Assembly: GCA_963725185.1 (NCBI GenBank)
Contig: CAVRXO010000009.1
Location: 186,001-250,000, forward strand
Direction of reading: 5' to 3'
Origin: VAZQ01 sp963725185
GTDB lineage: Bacteria; Pseudomonadota; Alphaproteobacteria; Rhizobiales; Xanthobacteraceae
DNA length: 64,000 bases
Position numbers and translations under genes: made by a program. Numbering within the stretch: position 1 is the stretch's first letter; each line of letters opens with the position of its first letter. Of the stretch, positions 51,589 to 59,830 are shown piece by piece. The notes beneath the pieces are model-generated. The model ran no database searches. It saw nothing but the letters and a program-made list of their open reading frames with translations, and had not been told where the DNA came from.

Positions 51589-52017
51589 ATGAAGCCACTC
51601 TCCGAACAGCTCGCTAACTTGTCGGTTCGCGTTAAGAATGCCGAGGATGCCGCGACGGCGGCACAGGAGGAAGCGCACGATAAAGTCGTTGCTCGCGTTG
51701 CGCAGGCGCAAGCTGCTGCTGAGGAAGCGGTCCAGAAGGTCAACCAGAACATAAAGTCCGCTAGCGATACGGCGTCAGTCAAGTGGAATGGAATGAAAGC
51801 GAAAATCGCCGCTGACATGGACGATCTAAAGTCGAAAGTAGCCCAGCGGAAGCACGATTTGAGCATTAAACGCGCTGCGAATTATTCCCAGCTGCTGGAC
51901 GAAGACGCCTCTTTCGCCATCGACTACGCCATCGCATCTATCGAGCAGGCTCAAGTAGCCGTGCTCGATGCTATCGCTGGCCACATCGAGGTCGAAAAAG
52001 CCAAGCGCACAGCCTGA
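51589..52017 (+). CDS. Small coiled-coil protein under a FixK box
   Basis: A 142-residue, soluble, strongly helical protein: heptad-like Ala/Glu/Lys-rich sequence from ~5 to 95 (VKNAEDAATAAQEEAHDKVV, RVAQAQAAAEEAVQKVNQNI), then a conserved C-terminal part (FAIDYAIASIEQAQVAVLDA). No family name is certain; phasin-like or stress-related helical bundle proteins look similar. The ribosome-binding region GGAGGCGTAC is duplicated just before the start. Base composition is lower in G+C than in neighbours (43% in the line at 51781), suggesting transfer or a special expression class. Confidence 0.7.
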   Translation: MKPLSEQLANLSVRVKNAEDAATAAQEEAHDKVVARVAQAQAAAEEAVQKVNQNIKSASDTASVKWNGMKAKIAADMDDLKSKVAQRKHDLSIKRAANYSQLLDEDASFAIDYAIASIEQAQVAVLDAIAGHIEVEKAKRTA

Positions 52018-52050
52018 TCAAAACATTCGATTGTGTTTCGTAGAGGCCGA

Positions 52051-52074
52051 CGGGCCGGCCAAAGGCCGGACCCG
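52051..52074. terminator. Hairpin downstream of the coiled-coil gene
   Basis: CGGGCCGGCC-AAA-GGCCGGACCCG forms a strong stem 34 nt after the stop codon at 52017. No T-run follows, but position and stability suit a transcription end or 3' RNA-stabilising structure. Confidence 0.45.
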
Positions 52075-52084
52075 TTGGGCGCCA

Positions 52085-52202
52085 CCCTCCCCCTTTCAGG
52101 GGGAGGGAAGAGGCACCGCCGTGCCAAACAACAAAATTCAAATGCGATTGCCCTGGGGTTGCGACGAGGGTCGAGCCGCAAGCGCGAAAAAGCCCGGCGC
52201 GG
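52085..52202. repeat. Repeat copy b and second 44-nt repeat
   Basis: The hairpin CCCTCCCCC-TTTCA-GGGGGAGGG (52085-52107) followed by CCGCCGTGCC and AACAACAAAATTCAA is the inverse of the repeat at 48016-48080. It runs into the 44-nt unit at 52159-52202 that matches 51270-51313. These repeats fill the 423-base gap 52018-52440; the last ~200 bases before the nSTAND gene show nothing further. Confidence 0.6.
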
Positions 52203-52440
52203 TCTCCCGCCCGGGCGCAATGCGTCAGTTTCAGTTTCACGAGTAATCTGATTCGTGCGGTTGGTCAAGCCGCTGAATCCAATGCAAGCCGGTGCGCTTG
52301 CCGCCACGTCCCGACCAATAATTCATGGCGTTGGACTGCCGATTTTCGTGTTGCGTCCTGCGGGCGCGCGGTACCATCCTGCCGGGCGGATGACCAAAGC
52401 CGGCGGCATCGGGGAAAGCGGTGTTTAATCTACCGGGCGC

Positions 52441-55400
52441 ATGATTGAATCCATGAATCCGATTCGCATTTTCATTTCCTCTCCAGGCGACGTCGAGCTC
52501 GAGCGGCAGGTGGCGCGGCGCGTGATTGCGCAGCTGCAGGCGGAATTCGGCGGGAATCCCGCGATCGAGCCCTATTTCTGGGAATACGAGCCGATGCGGC
52601 TCACCGTGGACTTTCAGGGACAGATACCCAAGACATCGACCTTCGACATCGTGGTCTGCATCCTGTGGTCGCGCCTCGGCACGCCGCTCGGGCCTCAGCA
52701 CCGGCGCCCCGACGGGACCCCCTACCAGTCCGGCACCGAGTTCGAGTTCGAGGATGCCGCAGATTCCGCAAACGCACGCGGGGTCCCCGACCTCCTGGTC
52801 TACCGCAACCGGAGCGACCCCATCGTCAAGCCGCGTCCCAAGGAGGTGCGGGAGCGCCAACTCGCGCAGTTCGACGCGCTGGAGGCGTTCCTGGAGAAAT
52901 GGACCCGCGACGGACAGATCCGCACCGGGGCGGTCACGTCCTATTCGGATCTCGGCCAGTTCGAGGAGCGTCTCGGCGAGCATTTGCGCAAGCTCGTCCG
53001 CGCGCACGGCCCGGCCGGCGCGGCGGCTCCCGTCCGGCGCCCGGTGACATGGAGCGCCGGATCGCCGTTTCGCGGCTTGCACCCCTTCGAGTTCGAGCAT
53101 GCGCCGGTGTTCCGCGGACGCACCCGGGCGATCCAGGACGTGATCGCGCTCCTGCGCGGCCAACACGCCGCCCGTCAGTCATGGGCCGTTGACAGCGCCG
53201 GTAGGCCGCCGCCGCTGTTCGTCCTGGTGTCGGCCATGAGCGGGATCGGCAAATCGTCGCTGATCCGGTCCGGCGTGCTGCCGCTCCTGACCGTCCCGGG
53301 TGTCGTCGAGCATATCGGCCTCTGGCGCCGCGCCGTGATGAGGCCCGGCAGCGGCGGCCTGTTCGCCGCGCTCGCCGAGGCGCTCACGGCGCCTGAGGCG
53401 CTGCCCGAGCTGCTCAGCGACGGCACCACCAAGCCCATGCTGGCCGAGCTGCTGCGCGGCAATCCGGCGGCTGCCGAGGTGCTGCTCAAGGGCGGCCTCT
53501 CGCAGGCGGCGGCGCGACTGTACGCCGACGAGGAGGCCGAGCTGCGCCGATGGGAGGCGCAGTTCGCCGCCGCCGGCCGCGCCGCCGACGCGGAACACGC
53601 ACGGCAGAGTCGAGAAGCATTGCGTCAGCGCGATGGGGCGCTCGCGTTGCTGGTCGATCAATTCGAGGAAAGCTTCACCACCGGCGACAAGGCCGCCGAG
53701 GCCGAACGCAACGCGTTCCTGGTTGCGCTCGACGCTCTGGCGAGATCCGGGCGCGTCTTCACGATGGCTACCGTCCGCAGCGATTTCCTCGCGCGAACGA
53801 GCGAGCTACCGGTCGTCGCGGCGCTGATGCGCGAGGGTACCCTCTATCAGCTCGAGCCCCCCACCACGGCGGAGCTGGCGCAGATCATCCGCGACCCGGC
53901 GCGCGAGGCCGGGCTCGACTTCGAGCAGGACCGCGACACCGGCGCGCGCCTCGACGACGTCCTCCTGGCGGCGACGCAAAGCGATCCCGCGGCCCTGCCG
54001 CTGCTCGAATTCGCGCTCGACCGGCTGTACGACAAGCGCGACGCCGATGGTCTGTTGACCTTCAAGGCCTATCGGGAAATGGACCAGGTCGAGGGCGCGC
54101 TGGCGCAGTCGGCCGAGACCTGCTTCTCCGGCTTGTCGCCGACGGCCGCGGCGGCGTTCGAGCGCGTGTTCGCGGCGCTGGTCAACCTGGTCGAGGTTCG
54201 CAACGAGGAGCGGCCGGTCCGGCGCCGGGCCGCCATCAGCGACGTCTCCCGCCATCCCGGCGCCGCCGAATTCATCGAGCGGTTCGCGGCAGCGCGGCTT
54301 TTGGTGCGCGACCAGGATGCGGCCGGCAACGGCAGCGTTGCCGTGGCCCACGAGGCATTGTTTTCCCATTGGGCCCGGCTCGCGGCCTGGATCGACGTCA
54401 ACCGCGATCACCTGCGCGTCCGCAGCCGGATCGAGCAGGTGGCGGCGCGCTGGGAGGCCGAAAAACGTCCGCCCGACCTGCTGCTGCCGGACGGGCGGCT
54501 GCTCGCCGAGGCGGAGGAGGTTCTGCGTCATGCCGACCTGCTGGCGCTGAGCGATTCGGTTCGCGATCTTGTGCGGGAATCTGCCGCGGCGCGGCGCTTG
54601 CGGCGCCTTCGGCGGGTCGCCGCCGTCGCGATCCTGACGGCCGGGCTCGCGGTTGCCGGCGTCGTGTCTTGGTATCAATACCAATCCTACCAACGCAATC
54701 AGATCGAGGCCAAGCTGTTCGATTATCGCCAGGCCGTCCGCCAGGACGAGTTCAAGTTCCTCGCGCATGGGCGAACCGACGACAGCATCAAAGACTCCTA
54801 CGACAGCACGCGCCAGGTGCTCGGCTTGATCGACCGGATCAAAGCGATGCGGGGCGAGCCGCCCGAAGGATGGGAAGACGCAACCGCCAAGGCGCACGAG
54901 TTCGCCGCGGTGCTGCTTGCGGAATTGGGCGATGTCGCCGGCTCCGGGCGCGAGATCGAAGCCCGCAAGGCCATGGCTCCGACCGAGAAAGCGGCCGGCC
55001 TCAAGGAGGTCTTGGAACGCAATCCGGCAATGATGTCCTACGCTCTCACCGTGTTCGACCTCAAGATAGAGCTGATGATCGCCAACGAGCATCTGACCGC
55101 TCTGCTCCATCAGAATCCGAGCCTCGGGGAGGCCTTGAAGGCAGGGCCCGGCGCGGCGAAGAGTTTGCCGCCCGCAACCGATACGCGGAGCGAAGCCGAA
55201 CGCGACCGCGACGACCTCAACTACAGCATGGGGCTCATCAATATCCTGAATTACATGACGGAGACATTCGGCCGCGAGAAGGACTTCGAATTTCTGGATA
55301 CTTTCCTTCGACGGGCCGAGAAGGACCATGAAAAGCTCGACGAATGGGACAATGCCGAGGCTGACTATCAGCGGGATGTGGCGACCGCCCTGCAGTGGCT

Positions 55401-56268
55401 CGATCTCGCGCGCAAGGCGACCTATGTGGATTCTCCGGACGATCACGGCCGCATGAAGCGGGATGCCGCGCGTCGTCTGGTGAATGCAAAGACGGAGCTG
55501 GCGCGGTTCTATTCAAGGCGAAAGGACTACGCCAAGGCGTTGACGACGGCGCAGGACGCGGTGCAAACGCTCGATGCCCAGCCGGAGCTTGCCGATGAAG
55601 ACGATCTTCGCTTCGACGTGCGCAAGCTGGTGGTTTCCGCGCTGGTGTCGCTCGACCGAGGCCAGGATGCTCTTGCCGAGGCGCGATCCGGTACCGAGGA
55701 CAGGCTTGAGGAGTCGCGCGACCGATTGCTCCAGGCGTGGTCTCAGACCGGCAGGGCCTATAGTTCGGTTGCCGATTATTGGGTGAGCGTCGGCCTGCCC
55801 GAGCGCGCCGTCGACGTCGCCCAGGGCCTGGTCGATGCGCTCGAAAAGGAGGTTCGATCATCGTTTGATATCCCGACCGAGTCGAATTTGGCGGACGCGT
55901 ATCTGTTGCTGAGCTGGCGGCAACTGTTCGCCAAGCGGTTTGCCGACGCGCAGGCGACCGCGGAGAAAGGCCTGCAGCTGCCGGTGAGCGAGGCCCGCAA
56001 GGCAATCCTCAACACCAATCTCGCCCACGCGTTGCTGCTGCAAGGCGAAACCGAGAAGGCGCTTGCCGTCTACGAGGCCTGGAAGGCAAAGCCGGTCGAA
56101 TCGAAAGCGGACTATCCGAAGCTGTTCGCGCAGGCGATCCTCGACGATTTTGCGGAATTGGAGCAGGAGGGCCTGCTCAAGGGCGTTGAGGCCGTGCCGA
56201 CCATCCGTGCCGAGATGGAGGCTGTGGTCGCTGCCGCGCCCAAGCCGCCTGCGGAGGCCGCGAAATAG
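52441..56268 (+). CDS. DUF4062 - nSTAND ATPase - TM - TPR-like 1275-residue protein
   Basis: A very large signal-transduction-type protein. Residues ~5-190 are a DUF4062 domain (IRIFISSPGDVELERQVARR, FDIVVCILWSRLGTPLG), distantly TIR-like. Residues ~215-600 are an nSTAND NTPase: RGLHPFEFEHAPVFRGR, Walker A SAMSGIGKSSLI with K271, Walker B LALLVDQFEES with D406, and SDPAALPLLEFALDRLY. One membrane helix follows an Arg-rich stop (VAAVAILTAGLAVAGVVSW, ~726-746), then ~520 mainly helical residues with TPR-like pairs. Such STAND proteins switch on when the C-terminal repeats sense a trigger; several are antiphage. It is alone between repeats. Start ATG 52441; ATG 52453 is equally possible. Confidence 0.82.
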   Translation: MIESMNPIRIFISSPGDVELERQVARRVIAQLQAEFGGNPAIEPYFWEYEPMRLTVDFQGQIPKTSTFDIVVCILWSRLGTPLGPQHRRPDGTPYQSGTEFEFEDAADSANARGVPDLLVYRNRSDPIVKPRPKEVRERQLAQFDALEAFLEKWTRDGQIRTGAVTSYSDLGQFEERLGEHLRKLVRAHGPAGAAAPVRRPVTWSAGSPFRGLHPFEFEHAPVFRGRTRAIQDVIALLRGQHAARQSWAVDSAGRPPPLFVLVSAMSGIGKSSLIRSGVLPLLTVPGVVEHIGLWRRAVMRPGSGGLFAALAEALTAPEALPELLSDGTTKPMLAELLRGNPAAAEVLLKGGLSQAAARLYADEEAELRRWEAQFAAAGRAADAEHARQSREALRQRDGALALLVDQFEESFTTGDKAAEAERNAFLVALDALARSGRVFTMATVRSDFLARTSELPVVAALMREGTLYQLEPPTTAELAQIIRDPAREAGLDFEQDRDTGARLDDVLLAATQSDPAALPLLEFALDRLYDKRDADGLLTFKAYREMDQVEGALAQSAETCFSGLSPTAAAAFERVFAALVNLVEVRNEERPVRRRAAISDVSRHPGAAEFIERFAAARLLVRDQDAAGNGSVAVAHEALFSHWARLAAWIDVNRDHLRVRSRIEQVAARWEAEKRPPDLLLPDGRLLAEAEEVLRHADLLALSDSVRDLVRESAAARRLRRLRRVAAVAILTAGLAVAGVVSWYQYQSYQRNQIEAKLFDYRQAVRQDEFKFLAHGRTDDSIKDSYDSTRQVLGLIDRIKAMRGEPPEGWEDATAKAHEFAAVLLAELGDVAGSGREIEARKAMAPTEKAAGLKEVLERNPAMMSYALTVFDLKIELMIANEHLTALLHQNPSLGEALKAGPGAAKSLPPATDTRSEAERDRDDLNYSMGLINILNYMTETFGREKDFEFLDTFLRRAEKDHEKLDEWDNAEADYQRDVATALQWLDLARKATYVDSPDDHGRMKRDAARRLVNAKTELARFYSRRKDYAKALTTAQDAVQTLDAQPELADEDDLRFDVRKLVVSALVSLDRGQDALAEARSGTEDRLEESRDRLLQAWSQTGRAYSSVADYWVSVGLPERAVDVAQGLVDALEKEVRSSFDIPTESNLADAYLLLSWRQLFAKRFADAQATAEKGLQLPVSEARKAILNTNLAHALLLQGETEKALAVYEAWKAKPVESKADYPKLFAQAILDDFAELEQEGLLKGVEAVPTIRAEMEAVVAAAPKPPAEAAK

Positions 56269-56307
56269 GCGCGCGTCCGCTCCTGTGCTCGTGCCGCAGG
56301 CCATTCG

Positions 56308-57345
56308 CTAATCGCCGGCCGCGGCCTTGGCCGCCTCGATCGTGCTCGGCGGCAGGGCGCGCAGCTCGCGCACCAGCTTCTCGATATATCCGCCGTCCTG
56401 CGGATCGATCGACATGCCGGCGTTCCTGGCATCGGACAGAAACCGCGGATCCTGGAACAGCTCTGCGAACGCTTGGCGGATGGCGGCCAACCGGTCCGGC
56501 GGAACCGCAGGCGGCAGGGCCAGCGGGCGCGCCACCGCGTTGGGAGCAAGCCAAAGGTGCAGGATCTGGCGCTTTTCCTCGTTCAAGGCGAAATCCGACG
56601 CCCGCGGCACGTCGGACAGGGCCGCGTCCCGCTTCTCCCCGGTCTGGAACAGGATGTTGATCTTGCGATCCTTGATCCAATCGGAATGCTTGGCCAGCAT
56701 GTTGCTCAGCGAATAGTTGCCGATGCCCTGCACCTCGCCCTTCTCCACCGCGAGCAGAACGACCTCCGATCCGGTATAGCCCTTGATGAGCCGGAACCTG
56801 GTCCCCATGGTGTTGTTGTACACGAGCGGCAGAACGGCCGAGTTGCTGTAGCCGCCGACGATGAGCTCGGCCTTGCGGACATCCTCCACGGTTTTCTGCG
56901 GCGCCGTGTGCCAGGCGAATGCGATGCCCTGCTCGGAGCCGATGCTCCCGATCCAGCTGAAGTTCCTTTCGTCGTAGCGCACGCCGTCGGGGATCAGGTA
57001 GGCATCGATCAGATGCTCCCGCTCCAATATGCCCATGACGGTGCCGTCTCGCCTGGCCAGATTGTACAGGTAGTTGGCGGCGGCCAGGCCGCGGGCTCCC
57101 GGCATGTTTTGAACGATGACATTCGGCGCGCCCGCAATGTGCCGGCCCAGATGGCGCGCCACCGTGCGGGCCTCGCCGTCGTATCCGCCGCCGGGCGATG
57201 ACCCGACCAGGATCGTGATGGTCTTGCCCTCGTAGAATGCCTCGGCCGCGTGCGCGGCGGGGGCATCGAGGCAGTGCCCCGTCAATGCAATGAGGGCGGC
57301 GGCGATGATTGCACGCGTCGGGGTAGCGTATTCGCGCCGACTCAT
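56308..57345 (-). CDS. Bug/TctC-like periplasmic binding protein (3)
   Basis: A 345-residue receptor of the Bug/TctC superfamily, more divergent than the other two here. Signal peptide TRAIIAAALIALTGHCLDAPAAHA, then GKTITILVGSSPGGGYDGEARTVA and NMPGARGLAAANYLYNLARRDG. The typical C-terminal helix (PPDRLAAIRQAFAELFQDPR) is present. Its ATG overlaps the stop of a 76-residue protein gene by 4 nt, so the two are coupled. No TctAB genes nearby; ligand unknown. Confidence 0.88.
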   Translation of the reverse strand: MSRREYATPTRAIIAAALIALTGHCLDAPAAHAAEAFYEGKTITILVGSSPGGGYDGEARTVARHLGRHIAGAPNVIVQNMPGARGLAAANYLYNLARRDGTVMGILEREHLIDAYLIPDGVRYDERNFSWIGSIGSEQGIAFAWHTAPQKTVEDVRKAELIVGGYSNSAVLPLVYNNTMGTRFRLIKGYTGSEVVLLAVEKGEVQGIGNYSLSNMLAKHSDWIKDRKINILFQTGEKRDAALSDVPRASDFALNEEKRQILHLWLAPNAVARPLALPPAVPPDRLAAIRQAFAELFQDPRFLSDARNAGMSIDPQDGGYIEKLVRELRALPPSTIEAAKAAAGD

Positions 57346-57572
57346 GTGAACTGCGACCTGAACACAGCCCTGATGTGGGCGAGCCGTTTCTCGAGCCGCG
57401 TCACGTCCTCGGCGCGGCCAAGCCGGCGCGCGAGGCCGATGGCGTCGGCGAGCGCTTCCTTGGCGTCGCTGTAGAGCGCCGTGGCGCCGCTCGCCGAGCC
57501 GGCATCGTACATCTTGTCGTACGCGGCCTCGGCAAATTCCTCCAGGTGGCGCAGCTGTGCTTCGTCCGTCAT
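57342..57572 (-). CDS. Small helical protein coupled to the Bug-like gene
   Basis: A 76-residue cytosolic protein (TDEAQLRHLEEFAEAAYDKM, then SDAKEALADAIGLARRLGRA) predicted to be all helical. ATG 57572 is chosen because the sequence becomes protein-like here; the frame is open to 57902. The stop overlaps the next start (ATGA). No family recognised. The upstream 304 bases, 57573-57876, contain no convincing gene; they should hold divergent promoters. Confidence 0.6.
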   Translation of the reverse strand: MTDEAQLRHLEEFAEAAYDKMYDAGSASGATALYSDAKEALADAIGLARRLGRAEDVTRLEKRLAHIRAVFRSQFT

Positions 57573-57876
57573 GGGTTGATGTGTCGGCCCCCCGCGCAAT
57601 AGGTACCCATCGTTTCCTCCATCATGCCGAGCGCGCGTCGCAAAGGCGTGCCGCATTGTACCGGTTCGCCGCATTGGTGGAATGCGCATTCTCGGGTCTT
57701 CGCCACTTTTTGCCGGAGAACCGCTGTAGAGCGCCGGATCGCGGGTTGCGACAAGTGGCTGGAAATGTCGGCCGCCCGCCACCAGGCGGATCAGGACTTT
57801 CAAGGCGCCTAAATAGCGGGTACCCATCCCAAGTCCGGGGTGCATCTCAACATTACCCCGGTTGAAGGGGAACCGC

Positions 57877-58110
57877 ATGAACGGAGACAAGCTGACCAGC
57901 ACGCCGGAGATTGCCGCCTATCTCACGGCACACGTCGTGGGCATCATATCCGTCTATCTGATCAATCCGATCATCTTTGCGGCCCTCGTGGCCGCAGGTC
58001 AGCAAGCCTACATTCAGGCAATTGCCCTGGGCATGTCGTTGCTTACGATGATCGCAGTGCTTTTCCTGTTTCTCATCACGCGGAGGCTCTTCGTCGGATA
58101 TCCGGTGTGA
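57877..58110 (+). CDS. Small membrane protein with two helices
   Basis: A 77-residue protein starting at ATG 57877 behind AAGGGGA. Two hydrophobic helices (YLTAHVVGIISVYLINPIIF and ALGMSLLTMIAVLFLFLITR) with a short loop and a basic C-terminal end. No family recognised. Divergent from the small helical protein gene and followed by repeat copy 3. Confidence 0.55.
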   Translation: MNGDKLTSTPEIAAYLTAHVVGIISVYLINPIIFAALVAAGQQAYIQAIALGMSLLTMIAVLFLFLITRRLFVGYPV

Positions 58111-58138
58111 GGGCGCCCGCCCGCGCGGCTTGGGGACT

Positions 58139-58240
58139 CCACGGGGATCCAGACTTTGCCATAGGACGTCGGCGCTCAATCTCCCGCGTCCGCGGGAATG
58201 AGCGGATGTGGCGATTCCTTCACACGCTCGTTCGCGGGGA
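58139..58240. repeat. Dispersed palindromic intergenic repeat, copy 3 (degenerate)
   Basis: ATCCAGACTTTGCC on the left and CTCCCGCGTCCGCGGGAATG on the right match the arms of the repeats at 751 and 11531, but the left palindrome is mostly lost. The right flank, GAGCGGATGTGGCGAT and beyond, matches the right flank of copy 1, so the family unit extends past the palindromes. Confidence 0.7.
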
Positions 58241-58306
58241 AGAGTGGGGGAGAGGCCTCATTCCACCGGGCCGATCGATCGGTGCGCAGCCGGGTGCCGC
58301 GGCTCC

Positions 58307-59815
58307 TTACTTGAACAACAACGATTTGATGATGACCGGCACCACGTTGGTGACGTCGATGACGCGGCCGATGTCGACATAGTCGAATTGCTTGAGCTGC
58401 ACGCCGTCGATGGCGATCACGTTGGCATCGGCGGCGATCTCGTAGCGGATGATGCGGCCGAGGCTCATGCCGATATCGCCGTCGACCAGCAGGATGAGCG
58501 GCAGGGCGGCCGCGATCGTGCCCGGCACGGCGGCGCAAATGCCGGCGGCGAGCGCGTAGAGCCGCGCATGCATCGGATCGCCGCGCCAGTGGAAGGCGAA
58601 CGCCACCGCAGCGGCGCCTTCGGTGATGTCGGCCTGCTCGAGGGCGGCGCGGCAGGCCGTCGCGACCGCGCCGGCATCGATCCGCTCGCCGAGATCGAGG
58701 CTCAGCGCCAGCACCGGCAGGTTCTGCAACGGCAGATCGTCCGGCCGCGTGATCGCGATCGTATTGCCGCTGACCTGGACCGAGAACTGCGCCGCCCCGA
58801 TCACGGTCGCGCGGATGCCCTGGCCGGGGTCCCAGACCGGCGGCAGGTCGCGCCGGTGCGCCAGCATGTGGGAAAGCTCATGCGCGAGGTCGAAACCGAG
58901 ATCGCCGAATTGCCGCTTCTCGCGCTTGTAGAGATATTCGGCGACGCCGCCCGAGAAGGTGAGGGCATCGAGGGTGCGGTTGGCGAGTGCGGCCTGCCAG
59001 GGCTCCGTCACCAGCAGGCGTCCCGTCAGCTCGTCCGCGGGCCGGCGGTCGATCATGCGCATGATCAGCCGAACCATGCGGGCGACGATGCGCTCGCGGT
59101 CGGCGGCGGCGAGCGGTTGGCCGAGCGTGAGCTCGATGCCGAGGCTACGGGCGATCTCGCGCATCGGCTCCTCGATGCGGGTGAGGCCTGCTTTGGCGTC
59201 CTCGACCAGGAGACGGCCGCCGACCGCGATGGCGGCGGTGGCCACGAGCGCGCCGTTCTCGATCAGGGCGAATTTGGTGGTGCCGCCCCCGATGTCGACA
59301 TTGAGGATCCCCGCGGCATGGCCGCGCGACAGCGCGATGGCGCCCGAGCCGTGCGCGGCCAGCTGGCATTCCATGTGATGGCCCGCCGAGGCGCAGACGA
59401 ACTTGCCGGCTTCCTCGGAAAACAGGTCGGCGATGGCGCGCGCGTTGTGGCGCTTGATGGCTTCGCCGGTCAGGATCACGGCGCCCGAGTCGATGTCGGC
59501 CGGCTCGATCCCCGCATAGGCATAGCAACCGCCGATGAAGCCCGAGAGCTCGTCCACGTCGATCGTGTAGTCCGGCAGGTAGGGCGTCAGCAGGATCGGC
59601 GACTGCCACAGCACCTTGCGATTGACCACGACAAAGCGACTCGACAGCGCGGTGGTGAGCCGCTGCAGGTGCACGCGCGCGAACATCAGGTGCGAGGTCG
59701 ACGATCCGACGTCGATGCCCACGGTGGTCAGCTCGACATTGTCGGCCGTCCAGGCGACCTCGTTGAGCTCGGCTCCGGGGTCCATGTGCAGGTGATCGAA
59801 TTCAAGGTCGTGCAT
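58307..59815 (-). CDS. eutA: EutA-type ammonia-lyase reactivating factor
   Basis: A 502-residue ASKHA-fold ATPase of the EutA family, which reactivates coenzyme-B12-dependent ethanolamine ammonia-lyase by exchanging damaged cofactor. ATP-fold motifs visible are VGIDVGSSTSHLMFARVHLQ, ILNVDIGGGTTKFALIENGA and ALTFSGGVAEYLY. Length is normal for the family. No eutB/eutC gene occurs in the window; the neighbour upstream is a bicupin gene in the same direction. It may therefore serve a lyase encoded elsewhere or another B12 enzyme. The in-frame ATG at 59785 is an alternative start. Confidence 0.85.
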   Translation of the reverse strand: MHDLEFDHLHMDPGAELNEVAWTADNVELTTVGIDVGSSTSHLMFARVHLQRLTTALSSRFVVVNRKVLWQSPILLTPYLPDYTIDVDELSGFIGGCYAYAGIEPADIDSGAVILTGEAIKRHNARAIADLFSEEAGKFVCASAGHHMECQLAAHGSGAIALSRGHAAGILNVDIGGGTTKFALIENGALVATAAIAVGGRLLVEDAKAGLTRIEEPMREIARSLGIELTLGQPLAAADRERIVARMVRLIMRMIDRRPADELTGRLLVTEPWQAALANRTLDALTFSGGVAEYLYKREKRQFGDLGFDLAHELSHMLAHRRDLPPVWDPGQGIRATVIGAAQFSVQVSGNTIAITRPDDLPLQNLPVLALSLDLGERIDAGAVATACRAALEQADITEGAAAVAFAFHWRGDPMHARLYALAAGICAAVPGTIAAALPLILLVDGDIGMSLGRIIRYEIAADANVIAIDGVQLKQFDYVDIGRVIDVTNVVPVIIKSLLFK

Positions 59816-59830
59816 CGCGCGCGGGAGCCT

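Noticed and set aside
57624..57812. 62-residue plus-strand frame in the 57573-57876 gap
   Set aside because: No ribosome-binding site, Arg/Cys/Trp-rich random-looking sequence and no family resemblance.
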